64,000 nt of DNA from Pseudomonadota bacterium. Lineage in GTDB: Bacteria; Pseudomonadota; Gammaproteobacteria; Acidiferrobacterales; UBA6901. Numbering within the stretch: the stretch's first letter is position 1; each line of letters opens with the position of its first letter. Location: positions 68,164 through 132,163 of the forward strand of contig JAJYEE010000002.1 in the NCBI GenBank assembly GCA_021790335.1, in the 5' to 3' direction. Position numbers and translations under genes: made by a program. The notes under the pieces were generated by a model. The model saw only the letters and a program-made list of their open reading frames with translations. It did no database searches and was not told the origin of the DNA. Of the stretch, positions 53,358-63,480 are shown piece after piece.

Positions 53358-53388
53358 GTATCGCTCCCGATGATGCCACTTGCGCAAG

Positions 53389-56300
53389 TCAGTATATCTG
53401 CCACCAGGTCCGGTTGACACTGCCACCGCGCTCCTGAACCGACTGAATCTGCCCCGTCGACTTGTTCACCAGCTTGATGTCGTTGCCCGATGGTGCCGAG
53501 ATTATGGCCGGAGCGGCAGCATACCCGGTTCCGAGAGAAAGCCCGACGGGATTCTGGCCGTTGACCTGATCGCTTCCGTTCAGGCTGCCGTCATCATTCA
53601 AGTCCAGCTGAGGCTGCGGGAAGCTGCTGCCGTTGACATAGTCGAGCGCCATCAGCCATGACTGACCGCCCGCCGAACACGTGCTTTGCGCCGGTATGTA
53701 GCTGGTGAACACGATAGTCCCGTTTGCCAGACGCGGATCAGCCACAACGCGTTCTCCGGTGTCGGCGACACTCACGGCGGAACCCAGGTCGATAAACCAA
53801 CCCGGATTCGTGGCCAGGTTCACAGTATTTTTGCTGACCAGCCGCACCGAAAGCGTCTGGGTTGTGCACGGAGGCGGGCTGCCGGACGCACCGGTATCCA
53901 CGCATACGGTAGTCGTCGTGTCGGTGAGCGTCTGTTGGATCAGGTTAGTGCGGGTCGGCACGGTGTACGCACTTCCAGATGTCTCCTCATCCTCGATCCC
54001 GTAGAAGCTCTGTACCTGGGTGTTGCTGATGTCCGGAGTACCCAGCAGCTGTCCGGTCCCGAAAAACACCATCGGGTACAGAACCGTTGGATATTTGGGA
54101 TTGAGCGACACGACCGGCGCCGTAGTGATCGGCTGCGCATTGCCCGACGAATCCTTTGCCTGAAAAAGCAGGGTCACGGTCCAGTTCGCCGGATCTGGAT
54201 CGAGAATGTTGATCTTCCAGAGGTTGCCCTGCAGATCGCCCACATAAACGATATCCGCCGGCGCACCTTCGTCACCTGAGCTGTTCACCACGGTCGCAGA
54301 AGCCAGACCGTTGGGAACGGTGGCCGAACACGGGTCTGGGGTCACAGCCGTACACAGATCGATCGGCTTTCCGTTCGGGGTCACTTCCTGGCCGGTCTGA
54401 GCATTGAGCGCATAGAGATAGTCATCGTTGCTTGCGCTGCTGTTGTACCCGGACCCGAAAAACACCAGAAACGGAATCGCGCTATGTGGGGTACTGATAT
54501 TGGTGTCCGCAATGACCGGGCGACTGAAAGTGTAGCCCAGATCGGGATCGGTGAATTCCCACAGCACGTCGGCCGCGAGCTGTGTCTCGTTAGTTATCCC
54601 TGCAGGATTAGTCACGTCCAGAGCATAGATGCTGTTGCCGCCAGCCCCCAGACCGCCGGCCAGTATCGTGTGCCAGGTACCATTGGCGAACTTCACGTCT
54701 CCGGCAGTCGGTGAGCCGTCGACGAAGAAGCGATGCTGCTGATTGTAAATCGGGTTGGTCAAGTCAATGAGATTGCCGAATACGTCGCTCGGCACAAAGG
54801 CGAATTTCTCCTCGCCGGTTGTGGCATCGAAAGCATGCAGCATGCCGTCGTTGGCGCCGACATAGAGCATCGGTTCGCGGTTCGCGGTGCTCGTCTCGAA
54901 ACTCTGATACGTGGTATCAGTCGTATACGGACCGGATGCCTGCGCCACGTACACCGGGCTGCTGTCCACGATGTCACCAAGCAGGTGCGAGCGGTTGCGG
55001 AACGGTCCGCTGTTCTGCTGTTCCTCGGACTTGTCGCCGCGCAGGTAATTGAGTCGGTCCGGTCCTAGAGTATCGGTCGAGCTGGTCATGAGATCCGACT
55101 GCTGGGCGCTGCTCAGACTGGCCCAGCGGAACGGAATTCCGGACCCGTTGCTGCACAGGCCGCCGGTAGGAAGACAGGTGGCGATCAACCGCGTGGTGTT
55201 CCAACCAGAACCTGAAGCGAGCGTATCGAGATTGCTTTGTGCGCTCCAGATCGGAGTGAGCGTATTCACGGTACCTGCATTGTTGCCGCTGGCGCTGATC
55301 GGATAGGCGATCAGATTTCCGGTCCAATCCTGCCAAGGCGTATCGGAAGTCGTGAACTTCGCCTGGTAGGCAACCGCCCCGGAGTTGAGGCCGGTCGAGT
55401 TGACACCCGCAGAACTCACCGAGTAGGTCCCGGCCTGAATCGCCGTGAGAATGTTCTGCAGATCCACAGTCACCTGCTGGGCGCTCGTTGCTGGGAAATA
55501 GCTGCCGGTGCCACCGGCAATGGCCATCGCGGTCAGCGTATCGGCGGCCTGCGAGTTGAGGACCGGATTCACGCCCGCGCCGACGCCTACGATGTAAGTC
55601 TTGATGCCGGCTTTGTTCAGGGCAGCAAGTTCCGTGATCGTGTCGGTCAGAGCCTGATCGTTCGTGGAATTGAGAGAACCATCGGTATTGAACGTTGCGG
55701 TGACGTTGTAGCCTGCAGCTGCCGCGCTGCCGAGCGGTGGCCAGTTGTTTCCCTTGAGATCCATGGTTGGCAGGCCATCGGTAACGAGAATGACGTAGCG
55801 CTCTGCCGTGCAGCCGTTGCTCGACGATGGCCCCCCGTTGGTGGTGTAGTAGCTGTAGGCCTTCGCCAGCATGCCGGCAATTGGGGACTGGCCCGCCAGC
55901 GCCTTGATCTCCGAGCTGCCGGTGTTATTCGTTTCCGGTGCCAGATAGGGCGTGAATTGGGCGATCATTGTCTGCACCTGCGCAGGCGTGGGGTTCATGC
56001 CGGCGGTGGTCATCGGGACCACCAGATTCCCACTATTGTCGGTCACGCTGGTGTAATAGCCGAATCCGCGCTGCGCATACATGGTCTGCGGCTGATAAGG
56101 GACGAACCCCGCATTCGTCGGTCCGGTCTGTGTCGCACAATAATTGACCTCATTTCCGTAAGTCTCGAGAATATTGCCGCTTTCATAATCGCTGAGCGAG
56201 AAGTTGGGCGGGTAGGGGGTCGCTGGGGTGGGTCCGCCATACACTATGCACACCGGATCGATTTGATTACCACCCGCATACAGCACGTCATTGATGGACG

Positions 56301-57015
56301 GATCGTCGCTGCTGTATTGGACAATCATCCAGGGATCGGTGATGGTCCCGATTACGCCATTGCCTGAATAGAACGCATGGAGGTTTGCGCAGTCCTGCGC
56401 AACCGCACCGGTTCCGGTCTGCTGATAGCAGGGATTGGAAACATACTCGCCGCTGGTCAGTGCGGTCGTGTCGGTCGAAGCGAACTGGAAGCCGCTCGCT
56501 CCGCTCATGTAGTAGACCCAGGTCGTGTACAGACTGAGGCCGCCGGTTTTGTAGTCGAGCAGGCCGAAATCCGTGTCGCCGGCATAGGTGTCTAGGATGG
56601 CCTGAAAGGCCTGCTTGGCCACGTTCAGGCGGCTGGCCGAGTTGTCGCACAGCGTACCGCCGTTATTGACGGTATACGGTGCCTGTCCGCTGGTGATCGT
56701 GGAATTGCACGGCGGCGTGAAGCCGTTTGGTACGAGATAATCGAGCGGAGAACTGGAGGGCTGCAATGCAGTTGAGGAGGTACCCGAACCGGTCATGATA
56801 GCGCCCGACAGATCACCGTCCATGGATTGGGAATTGCCGATAGCTAGCAGCACCTGGGGATGCGCCGGCACGACCATGGTCATCGGAACCTGCGATATCG
56901 ACACCTGCGGAATGGCGCCACCAAAAACAGAACTCCCCAGACCCAGAACACTCGCACCCGCCAATACCCAGATAATGACCCGGGCGAAAGTGAAAGGCTG
57001 GTTTCCTCTGTTCAT
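53389..57015 (-). CDS. pilY1: PilY1 type IV pilus tip adhesin/assembly protein
   Basis: 1208 aa, ATG 57015 with AGGA upstream. The N-terminal ~600 residues hold a signal peptide and a vWA-like domain (ERYVILVTDGLPTMD; KTYIVGVGAG). The C-terminal half is the PilY1 beta-propeller: GDIVDSSPVYVA, LYVGANDGMLHAFDATTGEEKFAFVP, PADIVYVGDLQGNLWKINI. A calcium loop DLNDDGSLNGSD lies near 1138. The MIDAS start reads GNSQS (residues 60-64), lacking the usual first Asp of DxSxS. It should cap the pilus and mediate adhesion and mechanosensing. Confidence 0.93.
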   Translation of the reverse strand: MNRGNQPFTFARVIIWVLAGASVLGLGSSVFGGAIPQVSISQVPMTMVVPAHPQVLLAIGNSQSMDGDLSGAIMTGSGTSSTALQPSSSPLDYLVPNGFTPPCNSTITSGQAPYTVNNGGTLCDNSASRLNVAKQAFQAILDTYAGDTDFGLLDYKTGGLSLYTTWVYYMSGASGFQFASTDTTALTSGEYVSNPCYQQTGTGAVAQDCANLHAFYSGNGVIGTITDPWMIVQYSSDDPSINDVLYAGGNQIDPVCIVYGGPTPATPYPPNFSLSDYESGNILETYGNEVNYCATQTGPTNAGFVPYQPQTMYAQRGFGYYTSVTDNSGNLVVPMTTAGMNPTPAQVQTMIAQFTPYLAPETNNTGSSEIKALAGQSPIAGMLAKAYSYYTTNGGPSSSNGCTAERYVILVTDGLPTMDLKGNNWPPLGSAAAAGYNVTATFNTDGSLNSTNDQALTDTITELAALNKAGIKTYIVGVGAGVNPVLNSQAADTLTAMAIAGGTGSYFPATSAQQVTVDLQNILTAIQAGTYSVSSAGVNSTGLNSGAVAYQAKFTTSDTPWQDWTGNLIAYPISASGNNAGTVNTLTPIWSAQSNLDTLASGSGWNTTRLIATCLPTGGLCSNGSGIPFRWASLSSAQQSDLMTSSTDTLGPDRLNYLRGDKSEEQQNSGPFRNRSHLLGDIVDSSPVYVAQASGPYTTDTTYQSFETSTANREPMLYVGANDGMLHAFDATTGEEKFAFVPSDVFGNLIDLTNPIYNQQHRFFVDGSPTAGDVKFANGTWHTILAGGLGAGGNSIYALDVTNPAGITNETQLAADVLWEFTDPDLGYTFSRPVIADTNISTPHSAIPFLVFFGSGYNSSASNDDYLYALNAQTGQEVTPNGKPIDLCTAVTPDPCSATVPNGLASATVVNSSGDEGAPADIVYVGDLQGNLWKINILDPDPANWTVTLLFQAKDSSGNAQPITTAPVVSLNPKYPTVLYPMVFFGTGQLLGTPDISNTQVQSFYGIEDEETSGSAYTVPTRTNLIQQTLTDTTTTVCVDTGASGSPPPCTTQTLSVRLVSKNTVNLATNPGWFIDLGSAVSVADTGERVVADPRLANGTIVFTSYIPAQSTCSAGGQSWLMALDYVNGSSFPQPQLDLNDDGSLNGSDQVNGQNPVGLSLGTGYAAAPAIISAPSGNDIKLVNKSTGQIQSVQERGGSVNRTWWQIY

Positions 57016-57057
57016 ATGCGCATCCTTTAGTTTAAGGTACGGTCCGAATCTCGAAGA

Positions 57058-57630
57058 CTATCTTCGTATCGTCGCCTGCAACATAACTTGAGTATTGTTG
57101 TCGCCGCCGTAGGCGAGTGTATAGACCCGGAATATCTGCACCGGTGGAACGCCGCTGCTGTACGCGGGTTGCCCCAGAGCACTGCCGGGGCTGGCCACGG
57201 GGGGCATCTGCTCAATGACGAACGTGGGCTGCTGCATCACGTCGGGCAGAGGCGAACCGGTTCCCGGCTGACCCCCGCCGACGGTAAGCACGCTACCCGC
57301 GTTGGCCCAGTTGAGGGTGCTGTACAACGGCTCCACGACTGTTGTGTTCGTCGGATCGTAGGTATACAGACCGCCAGTGTCCAAAAGAAAATTGGTCCAC
57401 TGTGCCGCCAGCAGATCCGCCTGCGCAAGACGCAGCGTGTATTCCGCCGACTGTAAGGCAATATTGGCGTCGCGCTGGTTCCCGGTCATCCGCTCCTCAA
57501 GTGCTGTACTCTGGGCTGCTGTCAGTCCGATGATAGTCATCACCAAAAGCAGGATCAGGACTACGACCAGGACCATGCCTCTCTGATTGTTCGGCGGGCT
57601 CGGCTGACCGTTGGATGGTTTGCTGCTCAT
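57058..57630 (-). CDS. pilX: Minor pilin PilX
   Basis: 190 aa from ATG 57630, which has GGAG 7 bases upstream; the track ATG at 57651 overlaps the pilW stop but has no ribosome site. The prepilin-like segment is RGMVLVVVLILLLVMTIIGLTAAQSTALEERMTGN, typical of PilX (PilX_N domain). QSAEYTLRLAQADL follows. It is a component of the pilus tip priming complex with PilV, PilW, FimU and PilE. Confidence 0.9.
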   Translation of the reverse strand: MSSKPSNGQPSPPNNQRGMVLVVVLILLLVMTIIGLTAAQSTALEERMTGNQRDANIALQSAEYTLRLAQADLLAAQWTNFLLDTGGLYTYDPTNTTVVEPLYSTLNWANAGSVLTVGGGQPGTGSPLPDVMQQPTFVIEQMPPVASPGSALGQPAYSSGVPPVQIFRVYTLAYGGDNNTQVMLQATIRR

Positions 57631-57647
57631 AACGATCTCCGCTTGGC

Positions 57648-58805
57648 TCATGGCAGACGATTGCGCAGGGCTATGCTCGTAGTAAATACCCGCCGCAGAC
57701 GTGTGTCGCGCGGGACCTGCACTGTCAATCCAAGCAAGTCAAAAGTCTGGGGGGTAGGCGGGATCTGCGCCTCGCCCGCATTGCTTTGCAGCAACAGCGC
57801 GATGCTCGCACTGAGCACCTTGGTCCAGTCCGTGACTTGGTCTGCTGTGACATAAACGTTTGGCGTCCCGTTGCCAGTGGTATCCTCGCCGTAGAGGATC
57901 TGCATGTTTTCGACATTGGCAACGAGCTCTTCCGGAGTCAGCGTCAATGTGCCGGGACTGCTGATCGTACTGAGGTCCGCCCTGAACAATGCAGGCTGGC
58001 CGTCCACGCCGAGGCCGATGTAGTAGATCATCATATCCGGCACCACGAGCTCTGCACCCGGCCCGTACTGGGGGCCCAGCACATGTGTGGTGTTTCCTGG
58101 AGTGCCAGCTCCACTGTTGTGCACCACGGTGTACCCGTTCGTGTTCGTGATCTGGAACAGGGTCGCTTTGACGCAGTCGGTGATGATGCCGATCTGTCCA
58201 GGCTGGACAAATGAAAGCGGAGTCGAAACATAGAACTTGAAGTTGGCCGCTTGCGTCGAGGGAACCTGAGTGACATTCTCAGGAGTGGAGTCTGCATAGC
58301 GCAATACCAGAAAATCGCTGCCCTGAAGCGGCTCACCGACGCCGTTTGTGGTGAATGGCACTTCACTGCTGCTGAGTGCTGGAACGTTCGGGTCTGATTC
58401 GGCATCGAAGGACCCAGTCGTGGCAGCAGCAAGTGTGGCCGGCAACACATAGGTGGCGCTCGGTCCGGTGTTGGTTGCCTCGTAACCAGTAATACCTTCG
58501 GCAAAATCATAGATGTAATCGTTCGTGGCCACATTCAGGATGCTATTGAGCTGTGTGTCCTCCGCGCAGCCCATGTAACCAGCCATGCGCACGTCGTGCT
58601 GAAGAAAACTCAATGCAAAGCGCCCGTCTTCCTGGATCTGGGCGACAGCTTTGTTGCTGCTGTAGATGCCGCGATTGGCAATGAAAACAGCCAGCACTGC
58701 ACCCAACAGGATCAGACCAACGGTGACCGCCACCATCAGCTCTACCAGCGAAAACCCCTGCTGACGGTCGTGCCTGATAGGCCGTTGCGGCGACGCAATC
58801 TTCAT
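57648..58805 (-). CDS. pilW: Minor pilin PilW
   Basis: 385 aa, start ATG 58805 overlapping pilV by ATGA. Prepilin signal QQGFSLVELMVAVTVGLILLGAVLAVFI, then FALSFLQHDVRMAGYMGC, a hallmark of PilW. The large C-terminal beta-rich domain is variable. It belongs to the tip-priming minor pilin complex. Confidence 0.92.
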   Translation of the reverse strand: MKIASPQRPIRHDRQQGFSLVELMVAVTVGLILLGAVLAVFIANRGIYSSNKAVAQIQEDGRFALSFLQHDVRMAGYMGCAEDTQLNSILNVATNDYIYDFAEGITGYEATNTGPSATYVLPATLAAATTGSFDAESDPNVPALSSSEVPFTTNGVGEPLQGSDFLVLRYADSTPENVTQVPSTQAANFKFYVSTPLSFVQPGQIGIITDCVKATLFQITNTNGYTVVHNSGAGTPGNTTHVLGPQYGPGAELVVPDMMIYYIGLGVDGQPALFRADLSTISSPGTLTLTPEELVANVENMQILYGEDTTGNGTPNVYVTADQVTDWTKVLSASIALLLQSNAGEAQIPPTPQTFDLLGLTVQVPRDTRLRRVFTTSIALRNRLP

Positions 58806-59287
58806 AACGCTGATTCCACGCTCAAATTGTAGGTTGGCGTGCCCAGCAGCAGGCTGTTTTGGGCACGCAAGTCATTCCAACTGATGGCCACAGTGACGGT
58901 GGTCGTCCCGTTGGCAACGATTGTTTTGATCGTGCCGACGCCGCTGGGCAGCGCCGTCAGGGCCTGTTGCCACTGCAAGAGTGCGGCGTTGGCGGCAGCA
59001 GATCCGCAGACGCTGGATGCAGTTCCGCCTGCACTGAACGTGCTGTCGAAACACCCGTTCACTGCATCACTGCGGTCGGCGCGCATGAGGTCGAGCACCT
59101 GATAGGCAAGATTGTCGGCCTGGGTGCGCATGTACGCGCTGTCATCGGCCTTGAGCGATATGCTCACCAGAGCTGCGATGCCGAGCAGGGCCACCGATAA
59201 GATCAGAAGCGCGATCAGCACCTCGAGCATACTGAACCCCCGGCTGTGCCTGGGCATTTCGTTTTTCGGCATTGGCGTGTTAGGCAT
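58802..59287 (-). CDS. pilV: Minor pilin PilV
   Basis: 161 aa from ATG 59287 (track start is one codon upstream, GTG). Prepilin signal RGFSMLEVLIALLILSVALLGIAALVS followed by the typical SAYMRTQADNLAYQVLDLMRADR of PilV. It starts the minor-pilin interactions in the tip complex and is translationally coupled to pilW. Confidence 0.92.
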   Translation of the reverse strand: MPNTPMPKNEMPRHSRGFSMLEVLIALLILSVALLGIAALVSISLKADDSAYMRTQADNLAYQVLDLMRADRSDAVNGCFDSTFSAGGTASSVCGSAAANAALLQWQQALTALPSGVGTIKTIVANGTTTVTVAISWNDLRAQNSLLLGTPTYNLSVESAL

Positions 59288-59302
59288 CACTGTACTTTCT
59301 TG

Positions 59303-59875
59303 TCAGGGGCAGGTGAGAGAAGTGGTGCCATCGATCCGGTAGCCCGGGGTCTGGCCCGCCTCAATGCTTCCGGTGGGGAGCAGATCCAGCGTTCTTGCCA
59401 TGGTTGATCCACGTGCATCACAGAGCACGAAATAAAAATCGCTGGCGGAACCGGTGCCACTCAGCAGCCCGCTTGAAGAGAAGGAATAGCTGTTCACCAA
59501 GCTGCCAGAGGGTTGTGAATGGCTGGTCAGGGTATTGCCTCCGGACAGAGCAGGGAAGACGCGTACCGCCTGCGGATTGCCACCAGGCGGATTTGGCGGC
59601 GTGCTGAACACAATCCAGCCGTCCGCCCAATTCGTGTCGGTACAACTCATGCTGGTACCGGCGCAAACGGTGACGGTCGAACTTCCACCTTCCTTGACAG
59701 CAGTGCTCCGGGCAAGACTGAGCGCTTCCACCAGCGCGTTGATCTGTGCGACTTGCCGGTTGTTTTGAATCGCCGTTTCGAAATTGGGTACTGCTATCGT
59801 AGCGAGGATTGCCGCTACGCTCAGTGTGACGACCAATTCAATTAGCGTGAAACCGCGCACACAGACCTTCCTCAT
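59303..59875 (-). CDS. fimU: Minor pilin FimU/FimT (GspH-like)
   Basis: 190 aa from ATG 59875; the track start is a GTG two codons upstream. Prepilin signal RGFTLIELVVTLSVAAILATIAVPNF and a GspH/FimT C-terminal domain (SLARSTAVKEGGSSTVTVCAG, WADGWIVF). It is the first gene of the pilin operon. FimU and FimT are hard to tell apart by sequence; the position argues for FimU. Confidence 0.88.
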   Translation of the reverse strand: MRKVCVRGFTLIELVVTLSVAAILATIAVPNFETAIQNNRQVAQINALVEALSLARSTAVKEGGSSTVTVCAGTSMSCTDTNWADGWIVFSTPPNPPGGNPQAVRVFPALSGGNTLTSHSQPSGSLVNSYSFSSSGLLSGTGSASDFYFVLCDARGSTMARTLDLLPTGSIEAGQTPGYRIDGTTSLTCP

Positions 59876-60378
59876 AATCACGTTATATATGTGTATTATA
59901 AATACTTATCGGTATTGAATCCGGAATTTCATAGATTTTAGCCAACCTCCGGAACAAAAAGGGCGATGCGGATTACCGGTCACGGAAAACAGACAATCGG
60001 CTTGATTGCCAGCCCAGCTCCGCTTACGCTCCATTAAAACAGTATAGACTCTGGCTGTGCCATGCAGAGGTGAGACGCCAAAAAGACCCCGCTTCCTGGG
60101 GGCGGTTTTTCCGTTGATCGATAATTAGTCCACTTTGTATTCAATTAGATATGATCTGTTTCTCGACACATAATAACGATCACTGCTGTCCAAAATAACC
60201 CCGACTGCGTATCCGGTGCCCCGATTTTTCCGCGGTTTTGGATAGGGCGGGTCCCGTTTTCATGTTTCTGTCCCCGTTACTATTTTCCCGCCTCTACAAG
60301 AGGCACGGACAGTCCGGTCCGGCATAATTGCCGCCCCCCAGTCGTAACCAAACCAGGCCGTTATTGATCCGCGAGCGC
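59876..60378. other. Intergenic region upstream of the pilin operon
   Basis: About 500 bases, AT-rich near the pilin operon, no gene recognised. A GC-rich imperfect hairpin with flanking A and T runs (around 60077-60110) may be a weak terminator. Confidence 0.4.
59895..59900 (-). promoter_or_regulatory. Candidate -10 element for the minor-pilin operon
   Basis: TATAAT on the minus strand lies 19 bases before the fimU ATG in an AT-rich patch. No convincing -35 hexamer is present, so activator dependence is possible. Confidence 0.4.
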
Positions 60379-60605
60379 GTGTGTGGGCGCCGCGCGCAAG
60401 CTCGGCATCTCGGCCAAGTCCTTGGCCAACGGGGTTCGCCCAGATCGCGATGGCCCCGCTCAGTAATGCCAAGCGCCGGCTGGTCGGCGAGACCGAGGCG
60501 GAGAACTCGCACCTGTTCGCCGAGAACGCCACGCCGCGCATGGAGCGTGATGTGTTAAAAAAACCACGGCGTTCTTCAGGCTGGGAACAATTACTTTGCC
60601 ACATT
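60379..60605 (+). pseudogene. IS3-family orfA remnant
   Basis: One frame has the helix-turn-helix AARKLGISAKSLAN, and a shifted frame continues with ETEAENSHLFAENATPRMERDVLKK, the leucine-zipper end of IS3-family OrfA. A run of seven adenines follows, where the programmed frameshift into orfB normally occurs, but orfB is absent. It is a fragment of a lost insertion sequence. Confidence 0.7.
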
Positions 60606-61138
60606 AATGATCGTGGATCGGCTCTCTGGGAATGTTCGGTTCTTTAGTGCATAGCGTGGAACTTTAGTGTTTTGCGTGGTTGACCACAGGCCTAAATGAA
60701 TTACAATTCCATCCTTCTTCATTATTTAACATAATATACATTATGCGAAGTACTGGATATCCATGCAAGGATACCAGGGCGACCCCGATAGCCCTCGCGG
60801 GAAATCGAAACGCAATCAGCCAGGGCTTGGGCTTGCAAGCACGCTCGCGCAGCCAGACCGTACAACAAAAGTAGCGACCATCCACTTGGTAGTCGCGCTC
60901 GAGCGAGCTCTGGCAACGGCTGGTCGATGCCGAGGCTACAACGTCGCGCTATACACGCTCGTTAAGGTAGGATATGCACAACGACGTGCTCAGGCCTGTT
61001 GATGGAACAAAGCCGCATTACGGTTATTGCAGCCATCGCAGTTGAGCGTACCAGTGGAAGCGCGCCCTTCTCTCCTCGGTGTTTTCCAGAGTGTAGTCAG
61101 GCACCGGGATCCAAAAAATCGATTTTTCACCATCCTTC
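60606..61138. other. Non-coding region between two gene remnants
   Basis: Short ORFs only, no recognised domain. Base composition shifts between AT-rich and GC-rich patches, as expected for insertion debris. Confidence 0.35.
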
Positions 61139-61513
61139 ATGTTACGACTGACTGAAGTGCGGCTCGGCCTCGATCATCACGAGACCGAGATCAAGGCTGC
61201 AATCCTGCGTACCCTCGGCATAGCCGAACACGATCTGCTGGGTTTTCGTGTGTTCCGGCGGGGCCACGATGCACGCAAGACCAGCGAAGTCGTGTTTGTT
61301 TACACCATCGATGTCGAGGTGCGCGATGAGGACAAGCTTCTCCAGCGCCTGCACCGCAATCGTCACGTGATGAAGGCAGCGAATGATCGTCATAGGTTTC
61401 GAGCCGACGCATCGCCTCGACGACACCCGGCGCCGCCGTGTGATAATCCATTCGTGTTTGCATGGAAATCTCACCTGAAGGAGCCGACGATGACGCATCC
61501 TTCACTTAAATGA
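61139..61513 (+). pseudogene. Truncated N-terminus of a COG2509-like FAD-dependent dehydrogenase
   Basis: The first ~85 residues (LRLTEVRLGLDHHETEIKAAILRTLGIAEHDLLGFRVFRRGHDARK, VVFVYTIDVEVRDEDKLLQRL) match the small N-terminal domain that precedes the FAD fold in this family. The GxGPAG nucleotide-binding motif that should come next is absent, and the rest of the ORF is unrelated and Arg/Pro-rich. The catalytic part is lost. Confidence 0.7.
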
Positions 61514-61808
61514 AATGACACATTTTTCCACGAATTTTACGTGCGAATCTGCCGTTTCGCGGCATGCGCTTCATCCAGATTCTTGGACAGGACTTCACCG
61601 CTGTCGAGAGCTAAGGTCGAATCTGGTGTACGGCCCTCGACCAGCATGGGTTGGGGCAGTGGGGATTTCCGCTGAGGATCTGATTGTCGCGGTCTGACAA
61701 AAAAAGCTGTGTATCCTTCTTTTTTGCAACATGCATCAGGAAACAACCGGCCAAGCTTTTTGGGGCATTGAGAAGATCCCGGCTGGCTGGTAGCGCGATG
61801 ATCCCCTG
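61514..61808. other. Intergenic region before the glcF 3' end
   Basis: About 295 bases with no recognised gene. Nothing else seen. Confidence 0.35.
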
Positions 61809-63167
61809 CTATCCGGCCTGGGCATTTTGCATCGCCTGCCGCACCTGGGTCCGAGCCGTGTCCTGCAGCTTCATTTCTACGTCCACGACGGCAAACGTTT
61901 CATCAAGAAATTCGATCCAGTGGCGTACCGGCACCGGCGAAGCAGCGGTCACATGCATCATGCAGCCGATATTGGCAGTTGCTATGGCCTGTGGACGTGT
62001 AGCCAGCAGTGTGCCCAGTTTGTGTGTGCGCAAGGACTTCGATAACTTCCCCTGCAGGATCGAATAGGTGCCAGCTGCGCCGCAGCACATGAAGGAATAG
62101 GACACGGGCACCAGCTTGAATCCGGCCCGTCGCAGGAGTTTCTCGGCTACGGAGTTGAGTTTCTGGCTGTGCTGCAGACTGCAGGACGACAAAAACGCGA
62201 TGCGCGGGCCCTGCTGCTGTCTAAGAGACGCATTCTCGTCATTCCTCCAAGCGTCCGTAACGACCTCGGCGATGTCTTTTGTCAGCTCGGAGATGCGCTT
62301 CGCCTTGTCTCGATATCTGGGTTCTTTCTGCAGCAGATGAACATACTCGCGGAAGAATGCGCCACAGCCGCTGGCTGTGAAGACGATCGCCTCAGCACCG
62401 GCCTCGATGTGCGGCCACAAGGCGTCGATATTGCGGCGCATGAATGCGCGCGCCTCGTCCGCTGCCCCCATGTGCTGGCTGACCGCACCGCAGCACCCGT
62501 TCCCGGCCCTGATCAGCCGAATTCCCAGACGATCCAGCACGCGCGCCGCCGCAGCATTGATATCCGGGGCCAATGCCGGTTGCACGCAGCCTTGCCAGAC
62601 AAGCATGCTGCGGGCGTGCGGCCGGTCCGGCCACTCGCCCATCGGCCTGCGCTGCGGCACCCTGGACTGCAGATCGCGAGGCAGAAACCTGCGCAACGCC
62701 TGTCCGATGCGCAATAGTGCCGTGAACCTGCGGCGGTGCGGAACAACGGCACGCAGGGCCAGGCGCACCAGTCTCTCCTTGAACGGACGCGGCGATTCCC
62801 TCTCGACCAGTTCCCTGCCTATGTCGAGCAGGCGTCCGTAGCGGACTCCCTGCGGGCAGCTGGCCTCGCAGGATCGGCAGGTCAGGCAGCGGTCCAGATG
62901 CTGCCGGAGGTTGGCCCCGATCGTGTCATGCTGGAGCGTCTTCAGCGTATAGGCGGGAAGCAAGGAAGCGGCGCTGGGCATCTTGCCTTCGAACATTTGC
63001 TTGATCAGATAGATTCGTCCACGGGGCCCGTCCCATTCATCGTCGAGCAGCCTGAAAGTGGGGCAAATAAATGTACACTGTCCGCATTGCACGCAGGGAC
63101 CGAGGAGCGCCTCCGCTTCCCGCGCCATATCGGTGCCACGGTAATTTTCGGCCAAATCGACTTTCAT
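61809..63167 (-). CDS. glcF: Glycolate oxidase iron-sulfur subunit GlcF
   Basis: 452 aa from ATG 63167, where the family N-terminus begins. Two [4Fe-4S] motifs: CVQCGQCTFICP and CLTCRSCEASCPQG. Two CCG-type domains follow (GNGCCGAVSQH and FMCCGAAGTYSI), probably a further cluster site. With GlcD and GlcE it oxidises glycolate to glyoxylate and passes electrons to the respiratory chain. glcD and glcE are not in the window and may lie beyond the end. In autotrophs this handles glycolate from Rubisco oxygenation. Confidence 0.92.
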   Translation of the reverse strand: MKVDLAENYRGTDMAREAEALLGPCVQCGQCTFICPTFRLLDDEWDGPRGRIYLIKQMFEGKMPSAASLLPAYTLKTLQHDTIGANLRQHLDRCLTCRSCEASCPQGVRYGRLLDIGRELVERESPRPFKERLVRLALRAVVPHRRRFTALLRIGQALRRFLPRDLQSRVPQRRPMGEWPDRPHARSMLVWQGCVQPALAPDINAAAARVLDRLGIRLIRAGNGCCGAVSQHMGAADEARAFMRRNIDALWPHIEAGAEAIVFTASGCGAFFREYVHLLQKEPRYRDKAKRISELTKDIAEVVTDAWRNDENASLRQQQGPRIAFLSSCSLQHSQKLNSVAEKLLRRAGFKLVPVSYSFMCCGAAGTYSILQGKLSKSLRTHKLGTLLATRPQAIATANIGCMMHVTAASPVPVRHWIEFLDETFAVVDVEMKLQDTARTQVRQAMQNAQAG

Positions 63168-63480
63168 AGGGCATGATCCGAGAATTTGAACAGTTTCAGT
63201 CGGAAGCGCACCGCTGCCGGGGTTCCGGTGCACTTTCGGAAGCCGCAGTCGCTGCAACACTATGAGACAAACCCATTTCTGTTTCCAAGACTTTATATCA
63301 ATCGCATCAATAGGATTGGCTTATGTTATGGCACATCCCCCTCCTGATCGGCATGCTGCCAGACGAAGCGGCTGGCGTCTCGAAGCCGTAAGGGGCAAGA
63401 GAAGCCCGCGCCCCCATTGGCCCGCTGCCAACGGTTGCAGGGCAACACCCGGCGTGCCTAGCCGGCTGAAAGGCGCCGGA
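63168..63480. other. Intergenic region upstream of glcF
   Basis: 313 bases with no recognised gene. It should contain the glcF promoter. Confidence 0.35.
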
